The translations under genes were made by a program, and so were the position numbers. 5,317 bases of DNA from assembly GCA_003661015.1 (NCBI GenBank), contig QMVI01000081.1, positions 1 to 5,317 of the forward strand. The letters run 5' to 3'. The notes beneath the pieces are model-generated. The model did not search any database, was not told the DNA's origin, and saw only the letters and a program-made list of their open reading frames with translations. Position 1 is the stretch's first letter. Each line of letters begins with the position of its first letter. Shown piece after piece: positions 4,501-5,317 of this stretch. Source of the DNA: Methanosarcinales archaeon (lineage in GTDB: Archaea > Halobacteriota > Methanosarcinia > DSM-18856 > Methermicoccaceae).

Positions 4501-4671
4501 ATGGTAGAAATAGATATTGACAAACTCCTTGCAGATGAAGAGATAAGAGAGAAAATGAATGAGTGGGGCAGGGAAAAGGCAAAAAGGCGACTGGAGAGCA
4601 TGAAAAATCTAAGCGAACCGTATCGCAGATACCTTGAGAAGATTGCGAGTGGAGTGTGGAAGGTATGGTAA
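4501..4671 (+). CDS. Small helical charged protein, 56 aa
   Basis: ATG 4501 lies 5 nt after a perfect SD and the frame ends at TAA 4669-4671. The product is almost entirely predicted helix: an acidic N-terminal third (MVEIDIDKLLADEEIREKM), then a basic middle (REKAKRRLESMK). An aromatic C-terminal part follows, with three tyrosine or tryptophan clusters (EPYRRYLEK, ending VWKVW). The acidic-then-basic helical layout suggests a dimer or a small adaptor. It has no cysteines or TM segment, and the family is not recognised. The TAA stop overlaps the SD of the next gene, continuing the tight coupling of this operon. Confidence 0.8.
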   Translation: MVEIDIDKLLADEEIREKMNEWGREKAKRRLESMKNLSEPYRRYLEKIASGVWKVW

Positions 4672-4687
4672 GGAGGATGATGCAAAA

Positions 4688-5071
4688 ATGGCTCTGAAAT
4701 ACAAACCCACAACGGCAAAGTATAGGGGGAGAACAAAAACCCTTTATATTTATTATGAGAGCAGGGATAGGGTGCGAGGCGGAAAGGTGCGATGGAAGCC
4801 GCATGTGAAGAGAGTGTATGTTTCAGGGACGGTTATTGAAATCAGGAGAGGGACATTTGAGAACAGATTTGGGAAGAGAGTGCATGGACTCAAAATCATC
4901 TATGAGAATCCGAGAGGGGCATTCACAGCACACAGAAGAGGGAAGAGATATAAGGTGAGTAAAGCGACTGTAAAGGTAACGAAGGTCGTGGAACTGCCTA
5001 AAGATGCGAGGAATGTGCGCATTCATACAAGGAAGAGCGAAGTTGAGCCAACACTGATGAATGTGTTGTAG
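4688..5071 (+). CDS. Basic beta-rich protein of unknown function, 127 aa
   Basis: ATG 4688 has an AAGGAGG SD (4670-4676) at 11-nt spacing. An in-frame ATG at 4634 lies inside the previous gene and upstream of the SD, so it is not used. The protein is rich in Arg/Lys and in alternating beta-type stretches: KTLYIYYESRD, KRVYVSGTVIEIRRG, GLKIIYENP, GAFTAHRRGKRYKVSKATVKVTKVVELP and NVRIHTRK. Several GxR and RG turns link them. The predicted all-beta basic fold without cysteines or TM helices would suit a nucleic-acid-binding barrel or a virion core protein; this is inference from composition. I have an impression that similar sequences occur in other archaeal elements, but cannot name a family. 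It ends with TAG, the only amber stop in the window. Confidence 0.86.
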   Translation: MALKYKPTTAKYRGRTKTLYIYYESRDRVRGGKVRWKPHVKRVYVSGTVIEIRRGTFENRFGKRVHGLKIIYENPRGAFTAHRRGKRYKVSKATVKVTKVVELPKDARNVRIHTRKSEVEPTLMNVL

Positions 5072-5094
5072 GCGTTATCGGTGTTGTTGTAGAA

Positions 5095-5317
5095 ATGCCC
5101 AAAGTAAAGGAAACTGCAAACAGGACAGTGGTGCATGTCAGCGATTTATGGAGGCGTTATCATAGGGCATCGCCGAAGACAAAGATGCGATGGGAGTTTA
5201 GGATAAAGGATGTTGGCAGGCTGAAGCATTCTGAACTGATACTGTGCAAGCCACCTAACGGGAAGTGGCAAACTTATGCGTGGTCGTTCTCAAAAGGACA
5301 GGTTAAAAAGGGGAAAA
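5095..5317 (+). CDS. N-terminal part of a basic protein (3' end outside window)
   Basis: The frame is open from ATG 5095 to the window edge (74 codons). The visible part is basic and aromatic (HVSDLWRRYHRAS, KTKMRWEFRIKDVG, GKWQTYAWSFSKGQVKKGK) with a single cysteine at 51. The style resembles the preceding beta-rich protein. The in-frame upstream region is open only back to 5047 and offers no ATG, GTG or TTG before 5095, so this start is preferred. It has only a weak GGTG at 5080-5083 as SD, unlike most genes in the window. The 23-nt gap to the previous gene suggests it is in the same operon. The function is unknown. Confidence 0.7.
   Translation, partial: MPKVKETANRTVVHVSDLWRRYHRASPKTKMRWEFRIKDVGRLKHSELILCKPPNGKWQTYAWSFSKGQVKKGK

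Noticed and set aside
4299..4804. Minus-strand open frames opposite the basic-protein module
   Set aside because: They have Phe/Ser/Leu/Pro-rich translations typical of antisense of AGA/AGG/GAG-rich genes, and the + strand genes there have strong SDs and uninterrupted order.
5070..5160. 10-bp direct repeat AGGCGTTATC at 5070-5079 and 5151-5160
   Set aside because: A 10-mer seen twice at 81-bp distance, the second copy inside coding sequence, is within chance expectation and has no associated structure.
5061..5162. Cysteine-rich mini-frame starting ATG TGT TGT (33 codons)
   Set aside because: There is no SD, it overlaps both the end of the 127-aa gene and the start of the next gene, and its cysteine run comes from a simple TGT/TTG-rich stretch.
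1..5317. CRISPR array, tRNA or rRNA genes, insertion sequences, attachment sites
   Set aside because: No regularly spaced repeats, cloverleaf-compatible segments, rRNA-like sequence, transposase motifs or terminal inverted repeats were seen on either strand.

Overview
The window looks like a piece of an archaeal mobile genetic element: a virus, an integrated provirus or a plasmid relative. The support is as follows. Fourteen tightly packed genes all lie on the + strand. Most are very short (37-127 codons) and not recognisable as housekeeping genes. Start sites carry strong Shine-Dalgarno (SD) sites (AGGAGGTGA type) matching the archaeal 16S 3' end. Arginine is written mostly as AGA/AGG. The one multi-gene intergenic gap has an archaeal-style TATA box. 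The best recognised protein is a DUF2341 + LamG (concanavalin A-like) surface protein, a combination common in archaeal secreted proteins. The host lineage cannot be fixed from this window; a thermophilic euryarchaeote-like host is a guess.

Region 1 (1-3740) is a surface and membrane module. It holds the tail of a membrane protein, a 127-aa membrane protein, a 217-aa signal-peptide/Ig-like/3-TM protein, the 567-aa DUF2341-LamG-3TM protein, a 71-aa zinc-binding-like protein, two small two-TM proteins (78 and 80 aa) and a 71-aa soluble alpha/beta protein. Genes are joined by ATGA overlaps, 6-nt gaps or (once) a 34-nt overlap, so they look like one operon. Large glycosylatable ectodomains, membrane anchors and tiny two-TM proteins fit an enveloped, possibly spindle-shaped, virion or a surface-attachment apparatus. 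The thermococcal spindle virus PAV1 is a known precedent for LamG-like proteins, but the comparison here is by architecture only.

Region 2 (3741-3838) is the only real non-coding gap. It contains oligo-T tracts, a TATA-like box and two overlapping inverted repeats, so it plausibly ends the first operon and starts, perhaps under repressor control, the second.

Region 3 (3839-5317) is a module of small, strongly basic, soluble proteins: a 54-aa zinc ribbon, a 37-aa basic peptide, a 121-aa basic helical protein, a 56-aa helical protein, a 127-aa basic beta-rich protein and the first 74 codons of another basic protein. Nucleic-acid binding or genome packaging is the natural inference, but none has a recognised enzyme motif. 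Two junctions in this module share an identical 22-bp segment that covers the end of one gene, its stop codon and the SD of the next.

No tRNA, rRNA, CRISPR array, transposase, integrase, polymerase, terminase or attachment site was seen. The mobile-element label therefore rests on gene architecture, not on a hallmark gene.
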